The notes: generated by a model from the sequence alone, not told the origin. Counted from the stretch's first letter, positions 45,009 to 53,960 are shown. The stretch: DNA of 64,000 nucleotides from 2-12-FULL-35-15 sp036386835 (GCA_036386835.1 DASVUX010000054.1:62001-126000), one strand, 5' to 3'. A program made the numbers and translations.

Positions 45009-45692
45009 CTAAACGAGGCCTCCGTTTAAGTCAATGCAGGAGCCTGTGAGGTAAGGCGTATCACGGATGTATTCTATCGTTCTCAGCAGGTTTTCAGGAT
45101 CCCCGAATTCATTAAAAGCGATCCGGGCTTTGATCTGTTCCTGTTGTTCTGCAGGAACAGTATTGATCATACCGACTTTAAAATAGCCAAGGTTTATATT
45201 ATTTATCGTAATCCCCTTCCTGGCATTCTCCAGGGCAATACTCTTTATCATTCCGTTAAGCCCGGCTTTCGAAGCAGCATACGCGCTTGTTCCTATAACT
45301 CCTGTCTGCGCAACAATAGAGGACAGGTTAATTATCCTCCCGAATTGTTGTTTACGCATAAGAGGCAGAAGCGAATGGATCAGGAAGAAAGTCCCAGTGA
45401 GGTTAACGTTGATGACCTTAGTCCATTCGGAAAGATCTGCTTTATGTGCGAATGAATTATATGAAACCCCTGCGCAGTTGATAAGGGTTATCTTTTCGGG
45501 GTGATCCTTTATTTTATCCGTGAAGGCCTGCACCTGCAGGTGGTCGGATATGTCCAGTGAAATACAGTTTTCATATTGTTCTCCTTCCGGCTTTACAAGA
45601 TGATACGTTCCGATAACGCTTTCACCTTTGCCTGCAAAAGCATTAAAAAGATAATTTCCTATGCCACCGGTAATTCCTGTGATTACTATCAT
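45009..45692 (-). CDS. Short-chain dehydrogenase/reductase
   Basis: 227 residues. TGITGGIGNYLF, NCAGVSYN, NLSSIVAQTGVIGTSAYAASKAGL with Ser-Tyr-Lys catalytic residues, and the C-terminal GSCIDLNGGLV. Substrate unknown; may reduce a keto sugar or lipid intermediate. Its ATG overlaps the upstream stop as TAATG. Confidence 0.9.
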   Translation of the reverse strand: MIVITGITGGIGNYLFNAFAGKGESVIGTYHLVKPEGEQYENCISLDISDHLQVQAFTDKIKDHPEKITLINCAGVSYNSFAHKADLSEWTKVINVNLTGTFFLIHSLLPLMRKQQFGRIINLSSIVAQTGVIGTSAYAASKAGLNGMIKSIALENARKGITINNINLGYFKVGMINTVPAEQQEQIKARIAFNEFGDPENLLRTIEYIRDTPYLTGSCIDLNGGLV

Positions 45693-47755
45693 TATTGTTT
45701 TTGTTTTTTTGCCCAGTTCAGATTACCGTTTGCAAGTTTGTGATCAGGTGAGATCTTTAATGCCTGGCTGCAGGCTTCTATGGCTTTATCCCATTGCTGA
45801 AGCTGGTTGTAGGAAGCACACATGTTGCTGTAAGCATCGGCATAATCGGACTTTAGCTTTATCGCATTCCGGCATGCCTCAATACATTTAAGCCAGTCGC
45901 CCTTTTGATAATACAAAAGACTCAGGTCAAGGTATTTCTCCGGTGTTGGCGACTTCATTGCTTCTTCAGCAAAAATTTCCAGCTGCCCTTTTCGTGTTTT
46001 TGAAACCTCCAGGTAATTTAATGCTTCCTGGTTGCCTGGAATCACCTGGAGCGTTTGCTCTGCCAGCCGTTTTAATTTATCCCATTCACCCGTTTCAGCG
46101 TATGCTTTCATCAGGCTGGAACGCGCACCGTCATGAGCCGGGGCCAGGGCGATAGCCTTCTCGAACATTGGGATGGATTCCATGTAACGCGACTGATTAT
46201 TCAGGAAATTTCCATAAAAGAACCAGGTATCAGGATAGTTCGGCCCGTATTGAACGGCATTTTTAAAATAGTTCTCCGCTGTAACTTTGTCCCCCTTCGC
46301 ATTCTTCAGTACACCCATATTTATATGCAGTGAATAATAATAAGGCCACATTCCGATGGCTTTCGTGAAATAGATCTCTGCATTTGCGTAGTCCCCGCGG
46401 CCCATAAGCGCAAGACCGTAGTTCATCAATCCCCGGCCATTCTTAGGGCTCTTTTTGCTGACATCTTCCCAAAGGCTTTCTTCTGTCTTCCATACTTTAT
46501 TCCTTTCATGCACACCATATGCATAACCCGACAAAAGGAGCAGTGCTGCTGCAAGAATTGTCATTGTATAAGGGCGTGCATCAGTATAAAGTTTTTTGTA
46601 TTTCAGGAGGAGAAGTCCGATGACCCAGCAAACACTGATCATCAGTCCGACATATGGAAAATAGATCCGGTGGTCATTTAGGATTTCTGCAAAAGGAATT
46701 ACACTCGATGATGGGACCAGGGCAAGGAAGAACCATATTATTCCAAATGAGACAGGGCGGAGCCTCGCGTCCCTGGAAAAAATAATGGCAACCGCCAGCA
46801 TAAAAACAATAAAAGCCATCCCGATGAAAAAACGGATATTCCATATGCTTGTAAGGCCCTGCCAGTCGGTATCCGCACTCAGCCCGAAGGGAAAGAAGAA
46901 TGTGCCGAAGTAATGGAAAATAACAAATGGCTGCGAAATAAGATAGTTGAATACGGATGCTCCCCCTGACTGCCACGTTTTAGGAGTAAAGTGATCGACC
47001 AGCCAGTACATGAATACACAGAAGATAAATGAAGGGATGACAGCCTTGAGTGCTCTTATAATCCTGGTAAAGTTTTCCTTTTTCAGGATTCCGTAAAAAC
47101 TGCACTTTTCTTCGAACAGCATTATGTAAAAAAAGAGCATAGGTGCAAACATCACTGCGGTAGGTTTCGCTAAAGCGCCAATTCCAACAGGGATGAGATA
47201 AAGATGATACCGTTTGCAGAGTGGTGAAAAAATATAAAGAATGAATCCGAGTACCAGGAAAAATGTTGATTGGAGGTCTGATCTTGCAATCACATAATTA
47301 ACAGTTTCGGCATTTGCGGGATGTAGCATATACCAAGCCGTTCCTAATGCCGCTATATAAAAATTCCAACCGTTCCTGTAAGAAATTTCCAGGATCCGGA
47401 AGGTTAAAAAGAACATCAGGATACCTTGCAAAAGAAACAGGATGAAGGAGGAAAGATGAAAGTGAAAAAGATCATATCCATTGCCGGCCCAGTAATCAAG
47501 CGCCAGGGACGTGCTGACTACAGGCCGGTATGATTGGTTTTGTGGCAGTGAGCTGAATGTGGTGCCATCCTTAAAGAATAATGGAATATTCTGAATATCC
47601 TGGATGAAGATATTGTTCTGAATGGTATGAGAGTCGTCAAAATGAAACGAATTCTGAAAATGATTGGAATAAGTAACGGTTACAGCCGACAGCAGAATAA
47701 CGAAATAAAGCAGCGACCTTTTTAAAGGTAAACCTTCAAATAAATGTTTAATCAT
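45692..47755 (-). CDS. TMTC-like GT-C membrane protein with C-terminal TPRs
   Basis: 687 residues from ATG 47753-47755 (MIKHLFEGLPLKR); a longer frame only adds an unlikely leader. About eleven helices, with FHFDDSHTIQNNIF and SYRPVVSTSLALDYWAGNG near the start, the acidic and Arg-Pro landmarks of TMTC/PMT O-mannosyltransferase-like proteins. At least four TPR units follow from about 450 (ANAEIYFTKAIGMWPYYY, AIPLAPAHDG-type). Probably a protein O-glycosyltransferase. It leads the minus-strand glycan operon. Confidence 0.75.
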   Translation of the reverse strand: MIKHLFEGLPLKRSLLYFVILLSAVTVTYSNHFQNSFHFDDSHTIQNNIFIQDIQNIPLFFKDGTTFSSLPQNQSYRPVVSTSLALDYWAGNGYDLFHFHLSSFILFLLQGILMFFLTFRILEISYRNGWNFYIAALGTAWYMLHPANAETVNYVIARSDLQSTFFLVLGFILYIFSPLCKRYHLYLIPVGIGALAKPTAVMFAPMLFFYIMLFEEKCSFYGILKKENFTRIIRALKAVIPSFIFCVFMYWLVDHFTPKTWQSGGASVFNYLISQPFVIFHYFGTFFFPFGLSADTDWQGLTSIWNIRFFIGMAFIVFMLAVAIIFSRDARLRPVSFGIIWFFLALVPSSSVIPFAEILNDHRIYFPYVGLMISVCWVIGLLLLKYKKLYTDARPYTMTILAAALLLLSGYAYGVHERNKVWKTEESLWEDVSKKSPKNGRGLMNYGLALMGRGDYANAEIYFTKAIGMWPYYYSLHINMGVLKNAKGDKVTAENYFKNAVQYGPNYPDTWFFYGNFLNNQSRYMESIPMFEKAIALAPAHDGARSSLMKAYAETGEWDKLKRLAEQTLQVIPGNQEALNYLEVSKTRKGQLEIFAEEAMKSPTPEKYLDLSLLYYQKGDWLKCIEACRNAIKLKSDYADAYSNMCASYNQLQQWDKAIEACSQALKISPDHKLANGNLNWAKKQKQ

Positions 47756-47815
47756 ATTGATGTTTGTCCTACCGTAAAAATAACAAAAAATATATGACTG
47801 AATCAAATATTGCTT

Positions 47816-47823
47816 TATATTTG
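47816..47823 (+). promoter_or_regulatory. -7 element for the TPR gene at 47893
   Basis: TATATTTG, an exact TAnnTTTG match, 70 bases before the start codon and downstream of the divergent TMTC-like start. No TTTG at the normal -33 distance. Confidence 0.4.
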
Positions 47824-47892
47824 GTTCGGTTCCCCAGGCTATACACCTCAATGCTGGCAGGGGAGAAGATAGTTGTTTTAAAATTTATCATT

Positions 47893-48669
47893 ATGGATAC
47901 AGATCAGTCAACAGGAACAAATCCTAAAAAAAACAGGAACATTAAAATAGCAGTTTTAGCTGTTTTATTAATGCTGCCAATTATATTCCTCTTGGTTAAA
48001 TTTTCTTCTTCTCCTAAAGCTGTAACAGAGAAAGCTGAGGCTGGCGCTCCGGTAGCGATTGACGTGGCTGCTTATGAAAGCAAGGCAAAGGCTAACCCTA
48101 ACTTTGATAATCTTATTGATCTTTCCAATGCGTATATTAATACGAATATGCCCGGTAAAAGTGTAGAACCTTTGTTGAAAGCAATTGAGCTGAATCCTAA
48201 AAGCGCTGTTGCGTATAACAATCTTGGTGTTGCCTATACGATGCTTCAGCAATATAACAGCGGTATTGAGGCTTGTAAAAAATCCCTTGAGATTGATTCC
48301 AGCTTTCAGCTTGCGAAGAATAACCTGCAATGGGCAACCAGCGAAAAAAATAATGTTCTCGCTTTTATCGAGAAACAGGAACAGACACCGGAGACTTCAA
48401 GGGATGTCCAGTTTTACATTAATTATGGATTGAATTATCTTAAAATTGGTGACTATGACAAAAGCATAGAAGTGTGGAATAAGATATTTGAGAAAGATCC
48501 GAAGAATGTGGCAGCCCTTAATAATATAGGAACGGCATTTATGTTGAAAAACCAGGTAGATGATGCAGTGGCTGTCTTTAAGAAGGCTGTTGAAACAAAT
48601 CCTGATGAGCAGTTATCAAAAAATAATCTTGCCTGGGCTATGAGTGAAAGTGCTAAGCTAAAGAAGTAG
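47893..48669 (+). CDS. Membrane-anchored TPR protein
   Basis: 258 residues from ATG 47893 (MDTDQSTGTNPKKN); upstream in-frame ATGs would read through the promoter. One transmembrane helix (about 18-38), then two groups of TPRs (PKSAVAYNNLGVAYTMLQQY and PKNVAALNNIGTAFMLK). Many Asn-Asn and AxNNL words recall the TPRs at the end of the divergent TMTC-like protein. Scaffold role presumed. Confidence 0.82.
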   Translation: MDTDQSTGTNPKKNRNIKIAVLAVLLMLPIIFLLVKFSSSPKAVTEKAEAGAPVAIDVAAYESKAKANPNFDNLIDLSNAYINTNMPGKSVEPLLKAIELNPKSAVAYNNLGVAYTMLQQYNSGIEACKKSLEIDSSFQLAKNNLQWATSEKNNVLAFIEKQEQTPETSRDVQFYINYGLNYLKIGDYDKSIEVWNKIFEKDPKNVAALNNIGTAFMLKNQVDDAVAVFKKAVETNPDEQLSKNNLAWAMSESAKLKK

Positions 48670-49635
48670 TTATTTCTTCAAAAAAGAAAGCAGTTTTTCA
48701 TTTACAGTTTCCTTCTGATCAAAAGAAAGAAAGTGTCCGGCCTCCTTTATAATTTCAGCCTCACAATCCGGCAGCGCAGATTTAGCCCTTTGGATGCTTT
48801 CCTTGTTATTGATTATATCGTGATCTCCAATCAGAAGTAATACAGGAATCTTCACTGATCGTAGTTCACTATCTGAATATATATCCATTTTAAGAAAGGC
48901 AAGATCTGTTTTCATATTTTCAAGGCAGATGAAGTATTGTTCTACCCAAAGCTTGTCCAGCCGGCGGATATCGGAAGACATATCTTTGAGTGTGCTCTTG
49001 AGTTTTGCCCGGTTGGGGGCAAGCGTGAACAATGCGTTTGAAAGTACCTTCGGCTTGGGTTTTACCATGGTAAAGGTTTGAGCAGGGCTTAACAGGACAA
49101 TCTTTCCAATGTCGAATTTGGATTCCAGTACAAGCTGCATCCCTATCCAACCGCCTCGTGAAGCACCTATAACATCGAACTTTTTCAATCCAAGGCCTTC
49201 TAGCACTTCAGTATAGAATTTAATAAGATCTTCTTTTGTCTTTATGTTTTTATGAAGGACGGATTTGCCGGGTTCAGCTATATAATCAATTGCGTAAACG
49301 CGGTGGTCCCGGCTTAGCTCTTTTATATTTGCATACCACATGGTAGAGCTTGCATTCATACCGTGCAGAAGCACCAGCGGGCTTCCTCTTTCCGTCCCGC
49401 TGATGATTACATGTCCTTTCCCGAAACTGGTTTTTATGTCTTTCTCCTCGTACTTCACAGGCCAGAGCGTCAAGGCTTTCGCATATGCATCGAGATACAA
49501 ATTTTCTCCTTCTTTGGTCTTAAACACAGAAGAATCCGCCTGGCGATCATTGTCTTTAGGGCTGGTAAAGCTCTCTAAACTATAAACTATACTTGCCGCT
49601 ACCAGTAGGATGAGCAGCTTGACGGTGGTTTTCAT
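48670..49635 (-). CDS. Secreted or membrane-anchored alpha/beta hydrolase
   Basis: 321 residues, N-terminal signal/anchor (about 5-20). Oxyanion motif VLLHGMNASSTMW, nucleophile elbow GASRGGW, acid GDHDIINN and His in EAGHFLSF. The catalytic triad is complete. Substrate not predictable; the stop sits next to the stop of the convergent TPR gene. Confidence 0.87.
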   Translation of the reverse strand: MKTTVKLLILLVAASIVYSLESFTSPKDNDRQADSSVFKTKEGENLYLDAYAKALTLWPVKYEEKDIKTSFGKGHVIISGTERGSPLVLLHGMNASSTMWYANIKELSRDHRVYAIDYIAEPGKSVLHKNIKTKEDLIKFYTEVLEGLGLKKFDVIGASRGGWIGMQLVLESKFDIGKIVLLSPAQTFTMVKPKPKVLSNALFTLAPNRAKLKSTLKDMSSDIRRLDKLWVEQYFICLENMKTDLAFLKMDIYSDSELRSVKIPVLLLIGDHDIINNKESIQRAKSALPDCEAEIIKEAGHFLSFDQKETVNEKLLSFLKK

Positions 49636-49773
49636 GGCTCTTATTTAAAAATCAGTTTCTGCTGATAGTGTTTAAAAAGGATGCCATGAAGGCCTAAAAT
49701 CCTTTATCCGCACGACTTTAGGGGTTAATAAGACAAGAATGCAGGTTGGAACGCCAATAAAGGTGGTTCACTA

Positions 49774-50328
49774 TCAGATCTTCCGGCCTGCTTCGCTGGC
49801 GCTGATGAGGCTTTCCATCCTCGATTGTCGTGTTTTTTCCTGTTTTGCACTCATCACCCAATGCGTAGAAACACGTTGGACCGAAGGAGAGAGGGTCTGG
49901 AAAAAAGCATATGCTTTTTTATTTGCCTTGAATTTTTTTTCAAATTCTACTGAGAATTTCATGGGCGCTTTTTCATAAGCGTATATCGCTGATCTCTCTT
50001 CTTTGCGTTTTTCGAACGCTTCGATACCTGCAGGCCATAAAAGGTTTTTATCTTTAAGATCAGCCATTTTTTTAATGTTCACTGAGCTCCAGGTGCTGGT
50101 GGGTTTTCGCGGGGTGAACCGGATGCAGTAACTTTTTTCATCGATCGATCTCCGGATCCCATCGATCCATCCGAAACAGAGTGCCTGGTCAACAGACTGT
50201 GACCATGTCATGCTTGGTTTGCCGCTGTCCACTTTGTAGAAACCTACAATCAATTCGGATTCTTTAAGGTGGTTCTTTTCGAGCCATTTTCTGAACAGGG
50301 ATTGATCTTTAAAGAAGGTTGGTTTCAT
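49774..50328 (-). CDS. YdeI/OmpD-associated family protein
   Basis: 184 residues with the family blocks FRKWLEKNHLKESELIVGFYK, SVDQALCFGWIDGIRRSIDE, RFTPRKPTSTWSSVNIKK and a C-terminal helical segment ending in SAKQEKTRQSRMESLI. Function unresolved in the family. No signal peptide. Confidence 0.88.
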   Translation of the reverse strand: MKPTFFKDQSLFRKWLEKNHLKESELIVGFYKVDSGKPSMTWSQSVDQALCFGWIDGIRRSIDEKSYCIRFTPRKPTSTWSSVNIKKMADLKDKNLLWPAGIEAFEKRKEERSAIYAYEKAPMKFSVEFEKKFKANKKAYAFFQTLSPSVQRVSTHWVMSAKQEKTRQSRMESLISASEAGRKI

Positions 50329-50357
50329 AGAATAAATTTAGCAGGAAATATCAAACA

Positions 50358-50387
50358 AAAACGCCCCCGGGAATTACGGGGGCGTTA
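50358..50387 (-). terminator. Rho-independent terminator of the YceI gene
   Basis: Minus strand AACGCCCCCG-TAATTC-CGGGGGCGTT followed by a T-rich run, 18 bases past the YceI stop. Confidence 0.9.
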
Positions 50388-50404
50388 AGACTTGCTTTGT
50401 ATGT

Positions 50405-51016
50405 TTATTTCGCGGCTGCTACCACGTTTACATTCAGTTCGAAATCATCATTGATCGCTTTGTCGCCAATACCATCAACAAAAGATGCTGATCCGTATTT
50501 AATGCCGAATTTCGTGCGGTTTACCATGATTGTTGCAACTGTAACCAATGTTTTTGAATCCATTTTGATCATCGCAGGGAAAGTGATGACCTCTGTCACC
50601 CCTTTGATAGTAAGCTTACCGGTTACATCATAATTGTTTCCTTCTTTTAAGGTTGCTTTCGTCAATTCGAATTTGGCAGTAGGATATTTTTCTACCCCGA
50701 AAAAATCATCATTTTTAAGGTGACCTACAAATTTACCATTCCATTCCGGGTCTGTAAGGTCGGTGCAGGTAATTGAATTCATATCAAACTCAATAGTACC
50801 ACCTGTAAGATTCTTACCATCACTTATAATGTTTCCCTTGGAAATGCTAATACCCCCGGAATGCTGACCGGTTACTTTTTTACCAACCCATGTTGCGGTG
50901 GTGGCTTTTGTATCAACGGTATAAGTTGTATTGTTTTTTTGTACAGCAGGTACTGTAAAGGATAATGCGGTTACTGCAGCTGCTGCAATAAAGCTCATTG
51001 TGATTTTATGTGTCAT
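50405..51016 (-). CDS. YceI family lipid-binding periplasmic protein
   Basis: 203 residues. A signal peptide (about 1-24) precedes a YceI beta-barrel: TYTVDTKATTATWVGKKVTGQHSGGI, GGTIEFDMNSITCTDL, FFGVEKYPTAKFELTK, VTGKLTIKGVTEVITFPAM. The fold is a lipocalin-like polyisoprenoid-binding barrel. Strong promoter upstream and terminator downstream show it is a single-gene unit. Confidence 0.93.
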   Translation of the reverse strand: MTHKITMSFIAAAAVTALSFTVPAVQKNNTTYTVDTKATTATWVGKKVTGQHSGGISISKGNIISDGKNLTGGTIEFDMNSITCTDLTDPEWNGKFVGHLKNDDFFGVEKYPTAKFELTKATLKEGNNYDVTGKLTIKGVTEVITFPAMIKMDSKTLVTVATIMVNRTKFGIKYGSASFVDGIGDKAINDDFELNVNVVAAAK

Positions 51017-51041
51017 ATTTAACTGGGTTTTAAATTCGGCA

Positions 51042-51072
51042 CAAATATATGTATATACATATAATGTTGCAA
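51042..51072 (-). promoter_or_regulatory. Bacteroidota-type promoter of the YceI gene
   Basis: On the minus strand TTG, 20 bases, then TATATTTG, an exact -7 match. It lies 26 bases upstream of the start. The spacer is an AT-rich palindromic stretch (ATATGTATATACATAT), which may bind a regulator. Confidence 0.7.
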
Positions 51073-51089
51073 CACTTTAATTAAAATAT

Positions 51090-51120
51090 TTTGAAAAATC
51101 CCGGAAAAATACATCCGGGA
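51090..51120 (-). terminator. Terminator of msrB
   Basis: Minus strand TCCCGGA-7 bases-TCCGGGA followed by TTTTTC, 12 bases past the msrB stop. Confidence 0.75.
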
Positions 51121-51132
51121 CGTTTTCGGGTA

Positions 51133-51624
51133 TTACTTTTTAAAGTCGATTGAAACCGAATTAATGCAGTATCTGAGGCCCGTTGGAGCGGGGCCGTCAT
51201 CAAATACATGACCAAGATGGCCTCCGCATTTGGCGCAGGTGATCTCGGTACGGATCATACCATGGCTTTTATCCTTTATATAGGCCACGCGGCTCGAATC
51301 CAGCACATCCGAAAAGCTGGGCCATCCACAGCCTGCATCGAATTTTGTATCCGATTTAAAGAGTTCGGTACCACAGCCGGCACATACATAAGTGCCTTTT
51401 TCTTTATGCAGATAATATTTCCCTGAATAAGGCGCTTCAGTTCCCTTTTCCCTTAATACTTCAAACTGCTGAGGGCTAAGAACTTTTTTCCATTCCTCTT
51501 CTGATTTTTCCAGTTTCTCGCTCATAATTGTATTTGGTTTATTTGTTATTCCAGGCTCATTCTGACTATTACTGCTGCATGCAATACAGCTCAGTAAGAT
51601 AATGAATACAGACAGGTTTTTCAT
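51133..51624 (-). CDS. msrB: Lipoprotein peptide-methionine (R)-S-oxide reductase MsrB
   Basis: 163 residues. Lipobox CIACSS at about 13-18 gives a membrane-anchored enzyme. The MsrB domain starts near 40: KEKGTYVCAGCGTELF and TCAKCGGHLGHVF are zinc-ligand CxxC pairs; GCGWPSFSD and the catalytic Cys in RYCINSVSIDF follow. Repairs R-methionine sulfoxide in envelope proteins. Confidence 0.94.
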   Translation of the reverse strand: MKNLSVFIILLSCIACSSNSQNEPGITNKPNTIMSEKLEKSEEEWKKVLSPQQFEVLREKGTEAPYSGKYYLHKEKGTYVCAGCGTELFKSDTKFDAGCGWPSFSDVLDSSRVAYIKDKSHGMIRTEITCAKCGGHLGHVFDDGPAPTGLRYCINSVSIDFKK

Positions 51625-51687
51625 GCTGTTACGTTATTTGGTACTATCTATATTCGGAACCGGGAGCAAAAAGGTTTCGTGATCAAA

Positions 51688-53298
51688 CTATTTTACCGTT
51701 TTCTTTTTTGGCGGAACCTTCCCTTTCTTCGGGTCGGATTTGCCGTCAGAGCCGGGGCGTAAAAGAATAATATTCTTTTCCTTCTCGCTTACATAATCTG
51801 ATTTATCAAGTATTGAAAAGGTTTCCTTGTAGTCGGCAAAGTTCTCTGCAACCACCTTAATGGTATATTTTCCGGGATTCAGCAGGAAGATGTATTTCAT
51901 GTTGCTTCCATCAATATCTTTTGATGCGATCTCGGTGTTTGAAGCCGCATCATATAAGATCACAGTTGCAGTAAGCGCTACAAGGGAATCTTCCGTGCTC
52001 ACCTTTCCTTTGAGAATGGTCTGCCGTACCTCCACATCATTGAAAATAACTTTGTAAAGGTCAAGGTCGCCATAACCCTCCGGCCTTACAGCAGCAATAT
52101 ATCCATCACGTTTGTTTTCCGCAAGGGTAAATTCCATATTGTCTTCCGGGGTATTTATAGGGTAGCCAATATTCTCTGCCGGCCCGAAATTCTTAGTGAT
52201 TGTATCATATACCGATTTGAAAATATCAAATCCGCCCATGCTTTTTGGTCCTTCGGACGCATAATACAGGATGTGACTTGCTTCATCGTAAATGGGAAAA
52301 GCCTCCCTGTATTTCGTATTAATATTCGGTCCCAGGTTAACAGGAGATGCCCACTGTCCGTTTGGCAGCTGCTTCAGCATGTAAAGGTCCGTTTCGCCCA
52401 TGCCGCCCTTCCTGTCGGAAGAGATGATCATCGTTTTCAGATCAGCCGATATGCATCCTTCCAGTTCGAGCGCATCCGTATTTAAAGGGTTGTCGAAACC
52501 AACAGGTTTAGGAAATGTTTTTCCTTTTCCAAGAGAGCTGATGAAAAGATCACCGGAGATCTTCAGCCGTTCGCTGTCCATGTACACAATCATGTTCTTC
52601 CCGTCAGGCGTGACATACACGCATTGTTCATCCTCCGCAGTATTAACCATGGTCCCTAAATTCTTTGCTTTGCTGAATGCTCCGTTGATCACCTTCGAGC
52701 TGTAGATGTCAGAAGTATAAAAACCTTCCCAGCTGGTTATGTTGCCGGTGTTCGTCTCTCTTCTTGAAGTAAAATAAAGAACTCCTTCATTCTGGATGAC
52801 GTATGGATAGTAATCAGGATATTTCGAGTTCACCGCCTTACCCAGGTTTTCAAATGTAACATTCAGCGGATGGGTGATCATTTCCTTGCCATTATTGCAA
52901 TATGCAATAAACAGGTCGGCCATTTCATAATTCTTAGGATTCGTTTTTGACCGGAAGGAATTAAAATATTTCAGGGCTTCATCAAATTTATAGCTGTACA
53001 TGTAGCCCTGTCCAAGCATGAAGATAACCTCTTCATCATTTATTCCTTGTTTCAGCAGGTAATGAAGATAGGGAAGGGCTTTGCTTTTGTCGCCATTCAC
53101 ACTAAGATAACAGATCGCAAGATTTCGGTTGATTTCTTTGTTGCCCTGGTCTTTTGACCAAAGCTCAAGATAACCTTCAAGGGCGCGGTTGTAATCACTG
53201 ATGGCAAAGTAATCTTTTGGAGGCAGCTTGTCTTTGGGATTTTGGGCCCAGGCGGGAGAAGCAAGGGTTAAAAGAAACAAAAGGCAGAAGTTCTTCAT
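51688..53298 (-). CDS. PorE-like TPR / PD40-propeller / CRD protein without OmpA domain
   Basis: 536 residues from ATG 53296-53298 (a start three codons earlier is possible), signal peptide to about 19. TPR-like helices (about 25-140) are followed by PD40/WD40-type blades (SRRETNTG, VYVTPDGKNMIVYMD, SSDRKGGMGETDLYM, YYASEGPKSMGGFDIF), then a CarboxypepD_reg-like domain (about 420-500). The protein ends in a Lys/Pro-rich tail. PorE and related T9SS proteins have this order plus a C-terminal OmpA domain, which is absent. T9SS link is inferred. Confidence 0.78.
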   Translation of the reverse strand: MKNFCLLFLLTLASPAWAQNPKDKLPPKDYFAISDYNRALEGYLELWSKDQGNKEINRNLAICYLSVNGDKSKALPYLHYLLKQGINDEEVIFMLGQGYMYSYKFDEALKYFNSFRSKTNPKNYEMADLFIAYCNNGKEMITHPLNVTFENLGKAVNSKYPDYYPYVIQNEGVLYFTSRRETNTGNITSWEGFYTSDIYSSKVINGAFSKAKNLGTMVNTAEDEQCVYVTPDGKNMIVYMDSERLKISGDLFISSLGKGKTFPKPVGFDNPLNTDALELEGCISADLKTMIISSDRKGGMGETDLYMLKQLPNGQWASPVNLGPNINTKYREAFPIYDEASHILYYASEGPKSMGGFDIFKSVYDTITKNFGPAENIGYPINTPEDNMEFTLAENKRDGYIAAVRPEGYGDLDLYKVIFNDVEVRQTILKGKVSTEDSLVALTATVILYDAASNTEIASKDIDGSNMKYIFLLNPGKYTIKVVAENFADYKETFSILDKSDYVSEKEKNIILLRPGSDGKSDPKKGKVPPKKKTVK

Positions 53299-53362
53299 AC
53301 AAAACATTTTAATATGTTATAAATGTATAAAAAAAATCGCGTTATGTATTCTCTTAAGAAAC

Positions 53363-53842
53363 TTAGCCTGCCCAGCCTTCCCTGTCAAGGCTCCGATATT
53401 GAATAGCTTCTGCGAGATGTGTAGTTTCAATATTGGCACTATTGTCCAGATCTGCAACAGTCCGGGCCACTTTTAATATCCTGTCGTAAGCGCGGGCTGA
53501 TAACCCTAATCGTTCCATTGCGGTTTTTAACAATTGATTACCCGCTTCATCAATCCTGCAGACTTCGCGTAATTGTCTGGAACTGATTTGTGCATTGCAA
53601 TGCACACCTTCTGAATTTTCATATCGTTTGCTCTGGATCTCTCTTGCCCTGATTACACGTTCTCTTACAGCGTGGCTTTTTTCGGAAATCCGCTCGGCAG
53701 CAAGTTCCGTATAGGAAACGGGTGTTACTTCAACATGTATGTCTATTCTATCCAATAAAGGGCCGGAGATCTTATTCAGATATTTTTGAACGATCCCGGG
53801 AGGACACACACATTCTTTTTCAGGATGGTTATAAAATCCGCA
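53363..53842 (-). pseudogene. comM: C-terminal fragment of ComM/YifB (Mg-chelatase-like AAA+), cut by prophage
   Basis: About 160 residues of ComM remain, starting at the Cys of the motif (PCP)CGFYNHPEKECVCPPG and running through KYLNKISGPLLDRIDIHVEV to the C-terminal Mg_chelatase_C domain. Upstream of that Cys the frame continues into foreign sequence with a hydrophobic, AT-rich translation. The AAA+ core with Walker motifs is missing. ComM is a helicase aiding integration of transforming DNA. The missing part should lie at the other end of the prophage. Confidence 0.88.
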
Positions 53843-53960
53843 TGATAATATAACTATCAGGCTTAACATATTGAATATCATAAAGATAAAGTTAAAAATA
53901 ATTTCCGTAGTCCGGTACATAGTCCGCAAAAACCGGATATAATCCACTCATAGTCCTAAC
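53838..53960 (+). other. Putative left attachment site with repeated TAGTCC boxes
   Basis: The comM-prophage junction carries a 17-bp dyad (TGATA-ATATAAC-TATCA, 53842-53858), like a core site. It is followed by directly repeated TA(G/A)TCC boxes at 53908, 53920, 53940 and 53951, roughly 10-12 or 20 bases apart. Phased direct repeats next to a core are typical of arm-type sites for tyrosine recombinases. No integrase gene is in view, and attR is needed to confirm the core. Confidence 0.5.

Noticed and set aside
53363..53947. 194-residue frame as an intact gene
   Set aside because: The first 30 or so residues come from prophage DNA; only the part from the CGFY Cys onward is ComM, so it is listed as a fragment.
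53838..53960. Mu-like transposable phage end beginning with TG
   Set aside because: The left end carries no transposase or repressor gene, and the phased TAGTCC boxes fit a tyrosine-recombinase site better. Not excluded until the right end is seen.
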